DNA of 64,000 nucleotides. It comes from Elusimicrobiota bacterium (GTDB lineage: Bacteria; Elusimicrobiota; Elusimicrobia; UBA1565; UBA9628). Made by a program: the position numbers and the translations under genes. The notes under the pieces are model-generated. The model saw only the letters and a list, made by a program, of their open reading frames with translations. It had not been told where the DNA came from and did no database searches. The stretch lies in NCBI GenBank assembly GCA_028868375.1, contig JAGWUP010000013.1, positions 31,755-95,754 of the forward strand. Reading direction: 5' to 3'. Of this stretch, positions 42,825 through 50,871 are shown piece by piece. Positions within the stretch are counted from its first letter, which is position 1. Every line of letters begins with the position of its first letter.

Positions 42825-44855
42825 ATGAACCTTCGCCCCGCCTTGCTCGCAGCGCTTCTGCTTCCCCTTTCCGCCCGCGCCGCCGAAGTCTCGGCGAGGG
42901 TCCCGCAGCTTGCCTTGCGTTATTTGGCGGCGCGCGACGCCTTTTGCGGCGCGTTGGACAGAATCGCCGCCCTGCCCGCTGAACAAAGGAACTTCGCCAA
43001 CACGCCGCAAGCGCTGCTTATGGCGAGCCATGATTTTGGGAAGGAAGCGGACCAGTTGGCGGCGGCGGCCCAGAATGGCGTCGGGACGCAGAATGTCGGC
43101 GAGTTGATCCAAGCCGACGCCCAAGCCGCGGTCTCGAAGATGCTGGCCCGGCAGGAGCTGCGCGAGGCGCTAGAGGACTACGCCGCCCGGAATGCAAGCG
43201 GCCTTGACGAGTCGCAAGAAAGCCTCCTGCGCGCCGCCTCATCCGCCTTGCAGGCGCGGCAAGCGCTTCCCGAGAGCGGCGCCGGCGCTCTTCAGGACTC
43301 CGAGTTCCTTCTGCGCCGGCTGGCGGCGCGGCCCGCCGCCTGGGACAAGGGGCAGGTCGATCTGCCGGGGCTGGAGGATTTCAGAAACCAAGCCGCGGAT
43401 TTCGAGAGGCTGGCGGTTCGGCTTAACGACAGCCCCCAGGTCGAGGGATTCGCTCGCACCATACTGTGGAGCCATCTTAATGCGGCCCGTATGACTTTGG
43501 AGGGCCTGCCGCAAGCGCTGCCGGAGCTGCCGGAAGAGAAGCGCGCGCTCAAGTTCTTAAGCAGCTATCCGGACGAGAGGCATCAAAGCTTCGAGGGCTG
43601 GCGCTGGAGCGAGGAAGCCCTTCTTAATTCGGCGCGCGGGCGCGTCCGGAGGGCGCTGGAGCAGGCTGGAAAACTTTCGGCGCGCCTGGAGCGGGATAAG
43701 GGCGCGATCCATAAAAAGGGCTTGAGGCTGGTTCTGAGCGCGAGCTTTCCCTTTCTTTCCGTTCAGCGGCCGACGCTGGGGCAGTCCCTGGTCGAGGCCG
43801 CGGGCGAGCTGGCGGCGGCGGCCCGGCAGCTCCGCTCTCTTGGCGGTTCTATCGAAGAGAAAGGCCTGACCCTGGAGCGCCTTCTGGTCGTCAAGGACCT
43901 GATGGGCCCGGTCTGGACGACGCCCTGGGAGCCGCCGCCCTGGCCGCCCAAGCCGGCCATAGACGCGGGGCTTGAGGATTACGGCAAGATCACTCCCGCG
44001 CGCGAGGCCAAATTGGCAGACGAGCTCGAGCGGCTTCCACAGTGGGAGATCAGCGGCTTGTCGCTCGTCCGGCGCGACCGCATCGCCGCGGTCTTGCTCA
44101 GAGCGGGCTGGCTCGATCCGGTCCGCCGCGCTCGGCTTCTCGTTCGCCTGGACACCGACAACGCGCGCGACGCCGTGCTGCAATTGGCCGATTTTGGCGA
44201 GGTTCGCGGCTACATCGCCGCCGACCAAACGCTGCGCCGGCGCTATTTGGACCATGCCTTGAAGCGCGTCAGGCAGGGGATGGAGGAGACCTCGCAGGCC
44301 TACGTGGAGGGCGAGGCCGCCAACGAGAGGTCGCAGGAGCGGCGCTACGATTTCGTCGAGGGGCGCTCCCCGGCCACCTTCATCTCGCGCCATTCCTGGG
44401 AGCTGCGCGGAGGCACCAGGCGCCTGGTCGCCCCCTACAATCTGAGCTTCGCCGTCGTCCGGGCGCTCGATGAGGCTTCCCCTTGGGAGCGAGGCCGGTT
44501 TGCCGAGCAACTGATGAGCATCCTGGTCGAATCCTACGACCACATGAACTATATCAACGCCCGCCGAGACCCCCAGGCGGATGGGCTGATCGTCCTGGAT
44601 CATCTGCTGGAGGCCCTGGTCGGCGATCACCCCAGCGCCGATTACGTCGGGCAAGTCGCGTCGATCTTGAAGCGGGCCCTGTCCCTGCCGGAGCAGAGCC
44701 CGGCGATGTCGGCGCGACTGCTCGAGGCCGTCGGGGCCTTGAAGGCCGCAGTCTACGCCAAGCACGATCCCGGGTCGGCGCTGGAGCTTGTCTCGTCGGC
44801 TCTCTTGACGCGGGCCGACATACGGGCGCAACGCTTGGGTTTGACGCTGCGCTAA
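42825..44855 (+). CDS. Large exported helical protein with N-terminal M3-peptidase-N-like module
   Basis: 676 residues, signal peptide MNLRPALLAALLLPLSARAA. Residues about 20-105 (LALRYLAARDAFCGALDRIA, NFANTPQALLMASHDFGKEA) match the module repeated twice in the next gene. The rest is alpha-helical with no known catalytic motif; a Pro/Trp-rich linker PVWTTPWEPPPWPPKPAID divides it near residue 380. The HEAT-like stretch AAVLLRAGWLDPVRRARLLV follows. No HExxH is present. Base composition is a little lower in GC than neighbouring metabolic genes. Confidence 0.75.
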   Translation: MNLRPALLAALLLPLSARAAEVSARVPQLALRYLAARDAFCGALDRIAALPAEQRNFANTPQALLMASHDFGKEADQLAAAAQNGVGTQNVGELIQADAQAAVSKMLARQELREALEDYAARNASGLDESQESLLRAASSALQARQALPESGAGALQDSEFLLRRLAARPAAWDKGQVDLPGLEDFRNQAADFERLAVRLNDSPQVEGFARTILWSHLNAARMTLEGLPQALPELPEEKRALKFLSSYPDERHQSFEGWRWSEEALLNSARGRVRRALEQAGKLSARLERDKGAIHKKGLRLVLSASFPFLSVQRPTLGQSLVEAAGELAAAARQLRSLGGSIEEKGLTLERLLVVKDLMGPVWTTPWEPPPWPPKPAIDAGLEDYGKITPAREAKLADELERLPQWEISGLSLVRRDRIAAVLLRAGWLDPVRRARLLVRLDTDNARDAVLQLADFGEVRGYIAADQTLRRRYLDHALKRVRQGMEETSQAYVEGEAANERSQERRYDFVEGRSPATFISRHSWELRGGTRRLVAPYNLSFAVVRALDEASPWERGRFAEQLMSILVESYDHMNYINARRDPQADGLIVLDHLLEALVGDHPSADYVGQVASILKRALSLPEQSPAMSARLLEAVGALKAAVYAKHDPGSALELVSSALLTRADIRAQRLGLTLR

Positions 44856-44872
44856 GCCGGCGTAGCCGGCTT
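44854..44872 (+). terminator. Hairpin overlapping a stop codon
   Basis: AAGCCGGC-GTA-GCCGGCTT overlaps the TAA at 44853-44855, the same architecture as after ispG. Confidence 0.55.
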
Positions 44873-44940
44873 GGCGCCTGGGTCCATCGTCCTACTCCGA
44901 GCAGGGACTTAAGCCCGTTTCCCCCGCGCGCTTGAGGCCT

Positions 44941-44946
44941 TATCAT
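44941..44946 (+). promoter_or_regulatory. -10 box TATCAT, leaderless start
   Basis: TATCAT, 5 nt (GAAGC), ATG at 44952. Confidence 0.5.
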
Positions 44947-44951
44947 GAAGC

Positions 44952-45800
44952 ATGATTGGGCGCCTCGTCCTGGCCGCCGTCTTAAGCGCCGGCTCCGCCG
45001 CCGGCGCGGCTGAGATATCGGCGGGTGGCTTCGCCTCGCATTATCTGGTGTTGAGGGTCAGTTTCGACGATGCCCTGGGCCGAATCGCCGGCATTCCCAA
45101 GGAGCAACAGACCTACGAGAACACGGTCGTTGCGCTCGAGAGGGCGCGGGCCGATTTCGTGGAGCAGGCGGGCCATCTCTCCGCCTTGGCCTGCGCCAGC
45201 GGCCGGAGGGAGACTTGGCGCGTCGGATCGCTGATCGCCCAAGATGTCCATCGGAGAGCGGGGGCAAGTCCGGCCGGCGGCGATCCCGACTCCATCATCG
45301 CGCAGGTACGCCGGCATTTCCCGCAAGAGATCCCAACCAAGCAGTTCGCCGCCCATTACCTGGCCTTGAAAAACTATTTCGACGGCGCCGCGGCTAAAAT
45401 CGTCTCCCTCCCCGGCGATGGACGCAGCTTCGAGCGCACGCTGGGAGCATTCAACGGGGCGCGGGCGGCTTTCGTGGAGCGGACGGGCCATCTCTCCGCC
45501 CTGGCCTCGGCCAGCGGCCGGCAGGAGACGAGGAGCGCCGGAAGCCTGATCGCTCGCGCCTCCCGTCTGCGCGCGGCGATCCTTCCGGTGAGGGATCCTC
45601 TTCGCAACATCATCGAACAAGCGCCGTTTCGCGGCCCCGCGCAGAGGCAAGATTTATTGAGTTTTTTGAACGAAGTGGAGCTGCGGGAAGCAGACGACAT
45701 CCGGGAGGGCGAGGCCAAGCTGGAAGAGCTGGAGGCTGAACTATTTCTTCTGGCTTGGGCCGGCCCCCCGGACGCCGACGCTTTGACGCCGGGTCGTTAG
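44952..45800 (+). CDS. Exported protein with two M3-oligopeptidase-N-like helical repeats
   Basis: 282 residues, signal peptide MIGRLVLAAVLSAGSAAGAA. Two homologous repeats: residues about 20-105 (HYLVLRVSFDDALGRIAGIP, YENTVVALERARADFVEQ, GHLSALACASGRRET) and about 122-205 (HYLALKNYFDGAAAKIVSLP, FERTLGAFNGARAAFVERT, GHLSALASASGRQET). The pattern tFeNTv.AlE.a....l...f..L..a recalls the N-terminal helical domain of M3 oligopeptidases, but no metalloprotease domain follows. Role unknown; possibly a helper, inhibitor or binding protein. Overlaps the convergent kinase by 4 bp. Confidence 0.75.
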   Translation: MIGRLVLAAVLSAGSAAGAAEISAGGFASHYLVLRVSFDDALGRIAGIPKEQQTYENTVVALERARADFVEQAGHLSALACASGRRETWRVGSLIAQDVHRRAGASPAGGDPDSIIAQVRRHFPQEIPTKQFAAHYLALKNYFDGAAAKIVSLPGDGRSFERTLGAFNGARAAFVERTGHLSALASASGRQETRSAGSLIARASRLRAAILPVRDPLRNIIEQAPFRGPAQRQDLLSFLNEVELREADDIREGEAKLEELEAELFLLAWAGPPDADALTPGR

Positions 45801-46663
45801 AGGAACAGCGCCAGGAAGGAGTTGAAGCCCCTGGCGAGACCGACCAGCAGGCCTGAGTACTCCAGGGGTTTCGGGTAGGGGGCCGGCCGCCGGCCCAGGT
45901 CCTGGGCGGCGATGGGGATCGTGAAGCAGAAGGTGGAGCCGACGCCGCGCCAGCTGTCGGCCCAGATGCGGCCGCCGTGGGCCTCGACCATCAGGCGCGA
46001 GAGGGTCAGGCCGAGGCCGGTGCCGCCGCTGTTTCGGCCGCGCGGGGATTGTATGAACATGTCGAAGATGGCCTCGACGTCCTCGGCGGGGATGCCGCGC
46101 CCGTTGTCCTTGACCTTGAAGAGGATCGTCCCGGCATGGTCGCGGCGGCCCAGCTCCGCGCTGATCGTCACCCGGCCGCGCGCCGGGGTGAACTTGACGG
46201 CGTTGGAGATCAGGTTGGTCAGGACCTGGACGATGCGCCGGCCCTCGGCCGAGATTCTCGGCAGCGGCTCGCCGGGCTCCACGGCAAGCCGCACGCCCTG
46301 GGCCAGGGCCAGGGAGCGCATCGAGTCGGCCGCCTCGGCCAGCAGTTGCCCCGCTCGGCAGGGCCGTCGCTCCAGGCGGAAGCGGCCGGCCATGATCTTG
46401 GAGTAATCCATGACGTCGTCGACCAAACCCTCCAGGCGCGCGGTGTTGCGCACGGCGAATCCCAGCAGCTGCCGCTCCTCCGCGCCGAGCTTGCCCTCCG
46501 TCTGCTCTTGGAGCATCTCCAGGCCCAGGCGGATGGCGGTGACGGGGGCGCGCAGTTCGTGGGTCAGATACGCCGCCGGGATGTCTCCGCCCCGCCTTGA
46601 TTCTGGGCGCTCCACGCCCAGCGCCAGATCCTCCCAAGGGCCGGCTTTTCCGCTCGCGCTCAT
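45797..46663 (-). CDS. Orphan sensor histidine kinase without sensor domain
   Basis: 288 residues. H-box AAYLTHELRAPVTAIRLGLE (phospho-acceptor His35), N-box VLTNLISNAVKFTPARG, G1 VKDNGRGIPAEDVEAIFDMF, G2 GGTGLGLTLSRLMVEAHGGR, then GSTFCFTIPI. Only 34 residues precede the H-box, so there is no PAS, HAMP or periplasmic domain. The C-terminal YSGLLVGLARGFNSFLALFL is hydrophobic and could attach to the membrane. No response regulator adjoins; it is divergent from the ECF sigma operon, 111 bp away. Confidence 0.9.
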   Translation of the reverse strand: MSASGKAGPWEDLALGVERPESRRGGDIPAAYLTHELRAPVTAIRLGLEMLQEQTEGKLGAEERQLLGFAVRNTARLEGLVDDVMDYSKIMAGRFRLERRPCRAGQLLAEAADSMRSLALAQGVRLAVEPGEPLPRISAEGRRIVQVLTNLISNAVKFTPARGRVTISAELGRRDHAGTILFKVKDNGRGIPAEDVEAIFDMFIQSPRGRNSGGTGLGLTLSRLMVEAHGGRIWADSWRGVGSTFCFTIPIAAQDLGRRPAPYPKPLEYSGLLVGLARGFNSFLALFL

Positions 46664-46711
46664 CGGTCCAAGTGTGAGTCGGGAGTGTTACAGGGCTATT
46701 GCGCTGCGCCG

Positions 46712-46738
46712 GGAACTTTTCGCCCCCCTGCGGCGTAT
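46712..46738 (+). promoter_or_regulatory. ECF-type promoter GGAACTT-N15-CGTAT
   Basis: GGAACTT (46712-46718) and CGTAT (46734-46738) match the typical ECF sigma -35/-10 pair (GGAAC / CGTnT). They lie 36 bp before the sigma factor gene, consistent with autoregulation. Confidence 0.6.
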
Positions 46739-46774
46739 CCCTTTGAGGGAACGGCGCCGGCTTAAGGCCAAGCG

Positions 46775-47317
46775 ATGATCGAACGGTTCGTGCGGGATTA
46801 CTCCGACAAGGCCTACCAGGCGGCCTACCACCTGTGCGGCGACGTCGAGCAGGCCAAGGAACTGGTGCAGGAGGCTTTCGTCAAGCTGATGCGGACCTGG
46901 GAGCGCTACGACCAGGAGCAGCCGTTGGAGAACTGGTTTTTGACGATCATGAGAAACATCCACGTGGACGGGCTCAGGCGCTGCGAGAGGCGCCGCTCGG
47001 TCTCCCTCGACGCCCCGGTGCCCTGGCTGGAGGAAGGCTCAAGCTTCGCGGACTGCCTGCAGGACTCGGCATTGCCGCCGCTCTTGGAGCGCCTGGAGCG
47101 GCAGGAGGAAGGCCGGCTCGTGCGGCAAGCCTTGGCGAGGCTGTCGCCGGAGCATCGCTCGGTCATGACGCTGGTCGATCTGGAGGGGCTGGACTACGGC
47201 CGGGTGGCGGAGGTGCTGGACTGCCCGGTGGGAACGGTCCGCTCCCGGCTGTCCCGGGCTAGGGCGGCGCTCAAGAGGGAAGTGCTCGCCTTAGACGCGG
47301 CGGGGGTGAAACGATGA
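46775..47317 (+). CDS. ECF-family RNA polymerase sigma factor (RpoE-like)
   Basis: 180 residues. Region 2: DKAYQAAYHLCGDVEQAKEL and VQEAFVKLMRTWERYD, then PLENWFLTIMRNIHVDGLRR. Region 4: RLSPEHRSVMTLVDLEGLDY with the helix-turn-helix AEVLDCPVGTVRSRLSRARA. It directs polymerase to stress or envelope genes when freed from its anti-sigma factor. The stop overlaps the anti-sigma start (ATGA), and an ECF promoter precedes it. Confidence 0.95.
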   Translation: MIERFVRDYSDKAYQAAYHLCGDVEQAKELVQEAFVKLMRTWERYDQEQPLENWFLTIMRNIHVDGLRRCERRRSVSLDAPVPWLEEGSSFADCLQDSALPPLLERLERQEEGRLVRQALARLSPEHRSVMTLVDLEGLDYGRVAEVLDCPVGTVRSRLSRARAALKREVLALDAAGVKR

Positions 47318-47781
47318 GCGGCTGCGAGCGGATGAACGAGCTCTTGGGCGCCTGGCTCGACGGGGCGGCGACGGCCGAGGAGGCCGGGGCCGTCGGCGCC
47401 CATCTGGCCTCTTGCGCGGCCTGCCGCGCACAGGTACGATGGTTGAAGGCCCTGAAGGCAGGGGTGGGCGCCTGCGACGTGGAGATGCCGGCGCGGTTGA
47501 AGGCGTCGCTGCTGGCACGGGCGCGCGCCGCGGATCGGCGCAGGGCCTTGCGGCGCCGGCTGCGGGAGGCCGCCGCGGCGCTGCATAGGCCCCTGGCCGT
47601 CCTGGGCTTGGCCGCGGCCTTTGCGGCGGTGCTGCTGGTGCTGCGGGCGCGGCGGGTCGATACGATTCCGGTCTCGGAGATGCTGGCGGCCCATGACAGC
47701 TACGCGCTGACGTTGCCGTTGGCCAATCAGGAGGAGGATTTGAGCGGCTTGACCGACGCCTTGGACGGGGAGCGCTTGTGA
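47314..47781 (+). CDS. Zinc-finger anti-sigma factor (ZAS-type), membrane-anchored
   Basis: 155 residues. The N-terminal zinc motif AHLASCAAC (HxxxCxxC) with MNELLGAWLDGAATAEEAGA is the classic zf-HC2 domain that binds an ECF sigma factor. One membrane helix follows (LAVLGLAAAFAAVLLVL), with a short periplasmic tail of about 45 residues. It holds the preceding sigma factor inactive; signal release is probably by proteolysis or redox/zinc change. GTGA overlap with the next gene. Confidence 0.92.
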   Translation: MSGCERMNELLGAWLDGAATAEEAGAVGAHLASCAACRAQVRWLKALKAGVGACDVEMPARLKASLLARARAADRRRALRRRLREAAAALHRPLAVLGLAAAFAAVLLVLRARRVDTIPVSEMLAAHDSYALTLPLANQEEDLSGLTDALDGERL

Positions 47782-48827
47782 GGCCGCGCGCGGCTCTGGC
47801 GGCGGCGCTGGCCCTCTGTCTCTGCCTGGCCGCCCCCGCCTCGGCGCGCCGACGGGGCCATGGGCGCCGCCGGCGGGCGCCGGACGCCATGGAGCTGTTG
47901 CGGCGCACGCTCAAGCCGCGGGCGGCCTCCTACGAGGGAGTCCTCTCGGTCGAGCTCTTCGAGCATGGTTTTGTCAGCTCCCGGCGGGTGGCGGTGCGCT
48001 TCCGGCGCCCCGGCCTCTATCGGCGCGAATTGCTCGACGCCTCCGGGCGGCCGGCCCAGGTCGTCGTCTCGGACGGCAAGCGGGAATGGATCTACGAGCG
48101 CGCCAGCAACCGAGTCTGGGAGAACGCGGCGCCGGATCCGGACGTCAAGCGCTTGGGTCCGGACGACGCCTTCGACCTGATCGCCGCCAACTACGAGGCC
48201 GTGGCCGGGGCGACGGCGCCGGTGGCCGGGCGCTCCTGCTGGTTGGTCGAGCTGCGCTCCCGCTCGGACGGGCACCTGCAAAGGCGGCTGTGGATAGACC
48301 GCCGCACCAAGTTGGTGCTGGCCTCCGAGGATTTCCGCCCCGGCGGCGGCCTGGCCGCCTCCTCGCGCTTTGAGAGCCTGAGATTTCCGGGCTACCAGAG
48401 CAAGAAGCTCTTCCGCTTCGTCGTTCCCCCCGGGGCCAAGATCGCGCGCGGGCTCGACCCCGATTACAAGTCGCTGGGCGAGGCCAAGGCCGCCTCGGGG
48501 ATGCAGCCCAAGGTTCCCTCTTGGCTGCCCTCCGGCTACGTCTTCGAGAGCCTGGACGTCCTGCCGCGCTCGGGCCACAAGATCATCCACTACCGCTTCT
48601 CCGACGGCGTCAACGTCCTCTCCCTCTTCCAGTGCCCGCCGAAGGTGCGCCTGGATTTCGGAACCCTCAAGACCGCCCAGTCGGTGCGCGTCGGCTCCGG
48701 CGACGGCACCCTGGCCTGGACCGAGGAAGGCCAGGCCCTGGGCTGGGAGCAGGGGCGGCTGCATTTCCTGCTGGTCGGGCCGCTGTCCGGCGACACGCTG
48801 GTCCGCGTGGCGGATTCGGTGCGCTAG
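47778..48827 (+). CDS. RseB/MucB-like periplasmic sigma-factor regulator
   Basis: 349 residues, GTG start overlapping the anti-sigma stop. Signal peptide RPRAALAAALALCLCLAAPASA, followed by a basic stretch. The LolA/RseB-like N-terminal half includes AASYEGVLSVELFEHGFVSS, QVVVSDGKREWIYERASNRV and RLWIDRRTKLVLASEDFRP; the C-terminal half has PSWLPSGYVFESLDVLP, the MucB_RseB C-terminal pattern. In RpoE systems this protein shields the anti-sigma factor from protease and senses envelope lipids. The sigma / anti-sigma / RseB order strongly supports this. Confidence 0.88.
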   Translation: MRPRAALAAALALCLCLAAPASARRRGHGRRRRAPDAMELLRRTLKPRAASYEGVLSVELFEHGFVSSRRVAVRFRRPGLYRRELLDASGRPAQVVVSDGKREWIYERASNRVWENAAPDPDVKRLGPDDAFDLIAANYEAVAGATAPVAGRSCWLVELRSRSDGHLQRRLWIDRRTKLVLASEDFRPGGGLAASSRFESLRFPGYQSKKLFRFVVPPGAKIARGLDPDYKSLGEAKAASGMQPKVPSWLPSGYVFESLDVLPRSGHKIIHYRFSDGVNVLSLFQCPPKVRLDFGTLKTAQSVRVGSGDGTLAWTEEGQALGWEQGRLHFLLVGPLSGDTLVRVADSVR

Positions 48828-49513
48828 TGCTGCGCGAACTCCATTCCGTGGAGCGGCCGCGCGAGCGCCTGGCGCGTCTGGGCCCGGAGGCCTTGTCGGA
48901 GGCGGAGCTCTTGGCCCTGCTCTTGCGCACCGGCTATAAGGGGCGCGGCGTGACTCAGGTGGCCGGCGACGTGCTCCGCGCCGTGCCGGAGGGCCTGGAC
49001 CGGGCCGGCTATCCAAGCCTGGCCGGGCTTAAGGGCGTGGGGCCCTCTCGGGCGGCGGCCCTGGTGGCGGCCTTCGAGCTGGGGCGGCGCCGCCGCGGCG
49101 TCGACGACGGCCGCCCCGTCCTGGATTCGGCCGCCCGCGTCTTCGAGCGCGTGCCGCGGGAGCTGCGCCGCAGCCGCAAGGAGCATCTGCTGGCCTTCTA
49201 TCTCAACGCCCGCAATCAATTATTGCACCAAGAGATCATCTCGATCGGCACCCTCTCCGCCAGCCTGGTCCATCCCCGAGAGGTCTTCTCCCCCGCCATC
49301 GCCCAGGCGGCCGCCGCCCTCGTCGTTGCGCACAACCATCCCTCCGGGGACTGCGCTCCCTCCCGCGAGGACAAGGACGCCACGCGCCGCCTGCTGCGCG
49401 CCGGCGAGCTGCTGGGCATTCCGCTGCTCGACCATCTGGTCGTCGCCCCGGAGCGCTATTTCTCCTTCAAGGAAGGCGGCCTGTTGGAGGGCTTTCAGGA
49501 CGCGGGTTCTTAG
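48827..49513 (+). CDS. radC: RadC-family JAB/MPN domain protein
   Basis: 228 residues from a GTG that overlaps the rseB-like stop by one base. An N-terminal helix-hairpin-helix (GLKGVGPSRAAALVAAFELG) precedes the RadC domain: HLLAFYLNARNQLLHQEIIS, GTLSASLVHPREVFSPAI, and the metal motif VVAHNHPSGDCAPSREDKD. Despite the name its role in repair is doubtful; JAB folds are metalloisopeptidases. The coupling to an ECF stress operon is unusual. Convergent 4-bp overlap with the MepA gene. Confidence 0.93.
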   Translation: MLRELHSVERPRERLARLGPEALSEAELLALLLRTGYKGRGVTQVAGDVLRAVPEGLDRAGYPSLAGLKGVGPSRAAALVAAFELGRRRRGVDDGRPVLDSAARVFERVPRELRRSRKEHLLAFYLNARNQLLHQEIISIGTLSASLVHPREVFSPAIAQAAAALVVAHNHPSGDCAPSREDKDATRRLLRAGELLGIPLLDHLVVAPERYFSFKEGGLLEGFQDAGS

Positions 49514-50775
49514 GCGATGCGGACGTGGAAGTGGTCGTTGTGGCCGGGCCAGTACTGCAGGACGGAGTTGGCGCGCTCGTAGACCTTGCGCGACATCTTG
49601 CCTTGCTCAAGCAGGATCTTGGCGCGGCGCATCAGCAGGGCCTTGAAGCGGGTGCCGACGAAGATGTTGGTGGCGTGCATGTGCGCCAGGACGGACTCGA
49701 TGAGGTAGAGGTTGTCGGCGACGTCGAAATGGCCGTCCTTGTCGGCGATAAAGCACAGGTCGACGTCGTGACCGTTCTGATGGGAGAGGTGGCCGCCGAA
49801 GCGGCCGCCGTAGCGAGCCGAGAGGTCGCCGACCAACAGCGTCGGCGCGCCGAAGCGCTTGAGATCGCCGGCGACGGTCTCGATGCTCTTGACCAGGGTT
49901 TCGGTGCCCCAATGGCCGTAGCCGATGCATTGGTAGCCGGTCCCTTTCCAGGGCAGCGCTACGCCGTCCACCAGCCGCCCCCCCCAGGGCACTCCGGTCG
50001 AGCCCACGGCCCTGGCCACGGTGTTGACGAAGTAGCCGACCAACTGTTGCGCGCCGCTGTTCAGGTCTGCGCCCATGGCGCGCGCGTATTGGCAGTAGCT
50101 GGCCACCCAGCTTAAGCGATGGTCGGCCAAGAGGGGGCTGTCGTCGGGAGCGGGGACGGCGACCAGCCGCAGGGTCGGCAGCGGCGGCAGGATGGCCGGT
50201 CTGGGCCTGGCCGGGGGCGCCAGCCGGAGAACGCTTCCGACCGCGTCCTTGAGATTTCGGCTTTTGTCGAACAGGTAATCCGCCGTCTCGGCGCCGACGA
50301 CCCGCCGGAGGTCTTCCAGGCGTTGTCGCGCTCTCTCGTCGATGCGGGGCTTGACGCGGCGGCCGCGCCAGGCCCTGGTCTGAGCGACCAGTCCGGAGAT
50401 TCCCCCGCGCATCATCGCGCAGAAGGCTTTCCGGTCTGCCGGCTGCGAGGCGGCGCGGCGGGCGTACAGGAAGCCGCAGAGGCTGTTTTCCCACGTCGCT
50501 AGGTCTTCCTCGATTTTGGGCAATGGGACGCGTCCGTCCTGAAGTTCGCCGCGGAGCAAGCGCAGATCGTCGGCGAAGGAGGGCATGTTGTCCTGGTAGG
50601 CCGCGTCCTTCCAGCGGCCGTCGTCGCGCGCCAGCAGGGCGTCGTGCTCCATGCGTACGCCCAGGGCTGTCCGCTGCCGCCGGGCGAGGGCGGTCCGTTG
50701 CCGGGCGGCTCGCGGGGCCTCGGAGGCCCAGGCGCCGCAGGCCAGCAGCAGTGTCGCTAGCGTCAACTTGACCAT
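49510..50775 (-). CDS. Penicillin-insensitive murein endopeptidase (MepA, peptidase M74), N-terminally extended
   Basis: 421 residues against about 270 for E. coli MepA. Signal peptide VKLTLATLLLACGAWASEAP; residues about 20-200 are an unassigned helical extension. The M74 domain has WKGTGYQCIGYGHWGTETLV, then the zinc motif GHLSHQNGHDVDLCFIADKD (HxxGxDxD) and the C-terminal HNDHFHVRIA. It cleaves D-Ala-meso-DAP crosslinks in murein, indicating DAP-type peptidoglycan. Start supported by CATAAT 5 nt upstream. Confidence 0.92.
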   Translation of the reverse strand: MVKLTLATLLLACGAWASEAPRAARQRTALARRQRTALGVRMEHDALLARDDGRWKDAAYQDNMPSFADDLRLLRGELQDGRVPLPKIEEDLATWENSLCGFLYARRAASQPADRKAFCAMMRGGISGLVAQTRAWRGRRVKPRIDERARQRLEDLRRVVGAETADYLFDKSRNLKDAVGSVLRLAPPARPRPAILPPLPTLRLVAVPAPDDSPLLADHRLSWVASYCQYARAMGADLNSGAQQLVGYFVNTVARAVGSTGVPWGGRLVDGVALPWKGTGYQCIGYGHWGTETLVKSIETVAGDLKRFGAPTLLVGDLSARYGGRFGGHLSHQNGHDVDLCFIADKDGHFDVADNLYLIESVLAHMHATNIFVGTRFKALLMRRAKILLEQGKMSRKVYERANSVLQYWPGHNDHFHVRIA

Positions 50776-50780
50776 GCCTA

Positions 50781-50786
50781 ATTATG
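50781..50786 (-). promoter_or_regulatory. -10 box CATAAT, leaderless start of mepA-like gene
   Basis: CATAAT, 5 nt (TAGGC), ATG at 50775. Confidence 0.45.
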
Positions 50787-50860
50787 GCTTGTCGGGCGCC
50801 GTCCGGCCTGGGCTGAAGGGCCCAGTACAGCCTGGGTCCAAGGTCTGCCCGCCCTTTTGA

Positions 50861-50866
50861 TAAGAT
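50861..50866 (+). promoter_or_regulatory. -10 box TAAGAT, leaderless start of nuclease
   Basis: TAAGAT, 5 nt (AGCCC), ATG at 50872. Confidence 0.5.
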
Positions 50867-50871
50867 AGCCC

